A DNA stretch of 64,000 bases from an uncultured Eubacteriales bacterium (GTDB lineage Bacteria > Bacillota > Clostridia > Christensenellales > CAG-138), in the NCBI GenBank assembly GCA_902786465.1, contig CADACQ010000008.1:62001-126000 (forward strand), written 5' to 3'. Positions 62,118 to 64,000 of this stretch are shown one piece after another. The notes beneath the pieces are model-generated. The model searched no databases. It worked only from the letters and a program-made list of their open reading frames with translations, and was not told where the DNA came from. Both the position numbers and the translations under genes were made by a program. The stretch's first letter is position 1, and the number at the start of each line of letters is the position of its first letter.

Positions 62118-63155
62118 ATGCAGAAACGAAACTGGTTCGCTCCCATATTCGCCCTCCTGCTCCTCGGGCTCCTCGTGTGGGGCCTGGGGCGGCTGGTGCG
62201 GCCCAAGTACGCCTCCGGGATCACCCTGGAGGGGAGCATGGTGGAGAACTGGTACGCCCATCGAAACGAGGACCATCAGGTCCTGTTCATCGGCGACTGC
62301 GAGGTCTACGAAAGCTTTTCCCCGGTGACCCTGTTCAGCGAGTTCGGGGCCACCTCCTACATCCGGGGCAGCGCCCAGCAGCTCATGTGGCAGAGCTACT
62401 ACCTGCTTCGGGAAGCCCTGAAGACCCAGAGCCCCCGGGCGGTGGTTTTGTCCATCTGCTCCCTCCGGTACGCGGAGCCCCAGAGCGAAGCCTACAACCG
62501 GATGACCCTGGACGGCATGCGCCTGGGCCGGGAGAAGTTCGAGGCCGTCCGGGCCTCCCTGACGGAAGGGGAATCGGAGCTCAGCTACTACGTGCCCCTG
62601 CTCCGGTATCACGATCGGATCTTCGAGCTCACGGGGGAGGACGCCCGGTATATGCTCCGGGGGCCGGAGCTCACCTACAACGGCTACCTCATGCGGACGG
62701 AACAGGTGCCCTACACCCGGCTGCCGTCGGCCCCGGTGCTTCAGGACCCAGGGTTCGGGGAGAAGCCGGTGGCCTATCTCGACAGGATAGTGGACCTGTG
62801 CCGGGAGAAGGGGATCGCCCTCATCCTGGTGAAGAGCACCTGCCTGTACCCGGCCTGGTACGACGAGTGGGACGATTGGCTCGAGGACTACGCCGAGAGG
62901 AAGGGCGTCGAATATATCAACGCCATCCCCCGGATGAAGGAGATGGGGATCGATCTTAAGACCGACACCTACGACGGGGGCATCCACCTGAACGTCTACG
63001 GGGCGGAGAAGTACACCCGGTGGCTGGGGCAGCACCTCTGTGACCGGGGGCTCGTAGAGGATCAGCGGCAGGACCCCGTGGTGGCGGCCCGATACGACGA
63101 TCTTGGTCGGCGATACGAACAGGAGAAACAGAGAAGGGGGTCAACGAACGGATGA
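62118..63155 (+). CDS. Membrane-anchored SGNH-hydrolase-like protein (DltD-like)
   Basis: A 345-residue protein with an N-terminal membrane helix (residues 9-28). The core begins VLFIGDCEVYESFSP, where Asp-Cys stands at the block-I position that usually holds Ser, and ends DGGIHLNVYGAEKYTRWL, which contains the His of block V. This is the layout of DltD/AlgX-type acyl-transfer proteins that cooperate with MBOAT enzymes. The block-I Ser is not clear, so catalysis is uncertain. ATG 62118 is taken as start with GGAG before it; a TTG at 62106 is the alternative. The stop overlaps the lipoprotein start. Confidence 0.75.
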   Translation: MQKRNWFAPIFALLLLGLLVWGLGRLVRPKYASGITLEGSMVENWYAHRNEDHQVLFIGDCEVYESFSPVTLFSEFGATSYIRGSAQQLMWQSYYLLREALKTQSPRAVVLSICSLRYAEPQSEAYNRMTLDGMRLGREKFEAVRASLTEGESELSYYVPLLRYHDRIFELTGEDARYMLRGPELTYNGYLMRTEQVPYTRLPSAPVLQDPGFGEKPVAYLDRIVDLCREKGIALILVKSTCLYPAWYDEWDDWLEDYAERKGVEYINAIPRMKEMGIDLKTDTYDGGIHLNVYGAEKYTRWLGQHLCDRGLVEDQRQDPVVAARYDDLGRRYEQEKQRRGSTNG

Positions 63156-63805
63156 ACACACGTATGCGGATAGGAGCCGTCCTTCTGGCGGCGCTGCTGC
63201 TGGTCCTGACGGGCTGCGGCGGCTCGGCCCAGCCCACCCAAAAGGAGGGCGTGGTCTATCTGGACCCCAACGCCCCCGCGGCTGCCAAGACCCAAAGCAC
63301 CGCCGCGCCCGCGTCCCAGGCGGAAGCCGCCCCGGATCAGCCGGGGACGGAGCCGCCCGCCGCGGAGGAGCCGGCCGGGGAGCCCGCGCCGGCCCTGGAC
63401 CTGTATTTCGAGAGCCAGGGCGTGCGGCTGGAGCCCATGATGGCGGCGGACAAGGTGCTTTTAGCCCTGGGCCAGCCCATAGGCGTCTTCGAGGCCGACA
63501 GCTGCGCCTACATCGGCAAGGACGTCTTCTACTACTATCCGGGCTTCGAGCTGACGGTGAACGAGGTGGACGGACAGAACGTGGTCACCGCCATCGCGGT
63601 GGTGGACGATACCGTGGTCACCCCCCAGGGCCTCCGGATCTACGACGAGGAGGAGAAGCTCCTGTCCATCCTGGGCGGGACCGAGGAGAACGGGGTCTAC
63701 ACCTATGAGAGCGGCAAGACGATACTGCTCATCCAGGTGAGGGCAGCCGGGGACGAGGTCCGGCGCATCGCCACCATGGAGTATCGGGCGGCGGAGGAGG
63801 GATAA
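63152..63805 (+). CDS. Lipoprotein of unknown function in the surface cluster
   Basis: The 217-residue protein has a lipoprotein signal with lipidation at Cys22 (LVLTGC) and an Ala/Pro/Glu linker (residues 40-78). A globular domain of about 120 residues follows, rich in beta strands with DSCAYIGKDVFYYYPGFEL in the middle. I recognise no family. Its ATG overlaps the previous stop (ATGA), so it is coupled to the SGNH gene and probably acts with it on the outer face of the membrane. Confidence 0.7.
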   Translation: MNTRMRIGAVLLAALLLVLTGCGGSAQPTQKEGVVYLDPNAPAAAKTQSTAAPASQAEAAPDQPGTEPPAAEEPAGEPAPALDLYFESQGVRLEPMMAADKVLLALGQPIGVFEADSCAYIGKDVFYYYPGFELTVNEVDGQNVVTAIAVVDDTVVTPQGLRIYDEEEKLLSILGGTEENGVYTYESGKTILLIQVRAAGDEVRRIATMEYRAAEEG

Positions 63806-63813
63806 ACGTTCCT

Positions 63814-64000
63814 ATGAAAAGCTTTCTATCCTATTTGAATCACACGGCGGACCGGCTGCCGGACAAGCTGGCCTTCTCCGACGGGGAGACGGGGCTCACC
63901 TTCTCTGAGCTTCGCCGGGCGGCGGCCAACGTGGGGGCCTGCCTCATGAACAGCGGCGCCAAGGCCGAGCCCGTGGGCGTGCTCATGGAGCGGAGCGCCT
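63814..64000 (+). CDS. AMP-forming ligase, partial (DltA / acyl-CoA-synthetase-like)
   Basis: Only 62 residues are inside the window. They read MKSFLSYLNHTADRLPDKLA, then AFSDGETGLTFSELRRAAAN and VGACLMNSGAKAEPVGVLME. This is the typical N-terminus of adenylating enzymes such as D-alanine ligase DltA, acyl-CoA synthetases and NRPS A domains. GGAGGAGGG lies about 12 bases before ATG 63814. Which substrate it activates cannot be told from the fragment. Its place after a DltD-like gene suggests it activates the group transferred by the cluster. Confidence 0.78.
   Translation, partial: MKSFLSYLNHTADRLPDKLAFSDGETGLTFSELRRAAANVGACLMNSGAKAEPVGVLMERSA

Noticed and set aside
59963..62239. Long minus-strand frame opposite the transglutaminase-like gene
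   Set aside because: Same mirror effect; the plus strand has motif-bearing domains, a promoter and a ribosome site.

Overview
The window is a chromosomal segment of a GC-rich (about 60-65% by eye) spore-forming Gram-positive, most likely a gut-type Clostridia member. Evidence: SpoVAD and SpoVAE homologues, strong AGGAGG ribosome sites, sigma-A style promoters with TATACT/TATAAT -10 boxes, many Ala/Pro/Thr-rich lipoprotein linkers, and a MecA-like penicillin-binding protein beside MurG. No rRNA, tRNA, CRISPR array, transposase or prophage was seen. Both ends cut through a gene.

Layout. 1-3.8 kb: an ABC importer of the ferric-iron/phosphonate class (binding lipoprotein, fused permease, ATPase) on the minus strand. 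3.9-8.8 kb: hypB, a large Fe-S/FAD oxidoreductase, hypA and a membrane protein. 8.9-12.9 kb: an RND exporter with a coiled-coil insert. 13-18 kb: a secreted Ig-like protein, a phosphoesterase and a cytoplasmic BMP-like protein with a ParB-like region. 18-20.3 kb: msrA and a MATE exporter. 20.3-25.5 kb: a leader with a terminator, then four genes mixing GNAT acetyltransferase and serine beta-lactamase-like domains. 25.5-28.6 kb: a 51-residue peptide gene divergent from a LysR regulator, then a beta-helix protein. 28.6-34.7 kb: CPBP protease and TetR regulator, two MFS carriers around a GT-B-like protein. 34.7-41.8 kb: GDPD, Nudix, a TolQ/TolR-like trio, GNAT, nucleoside phosphorylase, GH3 lipoprotein, polysaccharide deacetylase. 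41.9-50.7 kb: an orphan replication-initiator-like protein, a MecA-like PBP, murG, an RNA methyltransferase, metG, tatD. 50.8-57.8 kb: membrane proteins, a DUF2975/HTH pair, PlsC-like acyltransferase, RadC, an AT-rich orphan gene, spoVAE/spoVAD, nitroreductase. 57.8-64 kb: cupin, C69 peptidase, and a surface cluster (transglutaminase-like, SGNH, lipoprotein, AMP-ligase) that runs off the end.

The most unusual signals are not protein families. Four copies of an intergenic element of about 150 bp (one enlarged to about 250 bp), made of three consecutive hairpins, sit directly after stop codons. Their stems differ between copies but stay complementary. Other leads are the leader before the GNAT/hydrolase operon, the 51-residue Gly-Gly peptide sharing a face-to-face promoter with a LysR gene, three genes that look leaderless, and three genes (MFS carrier, PBP, metG) whose frame is broken by small indels. 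The last point may reflect sequence errors.
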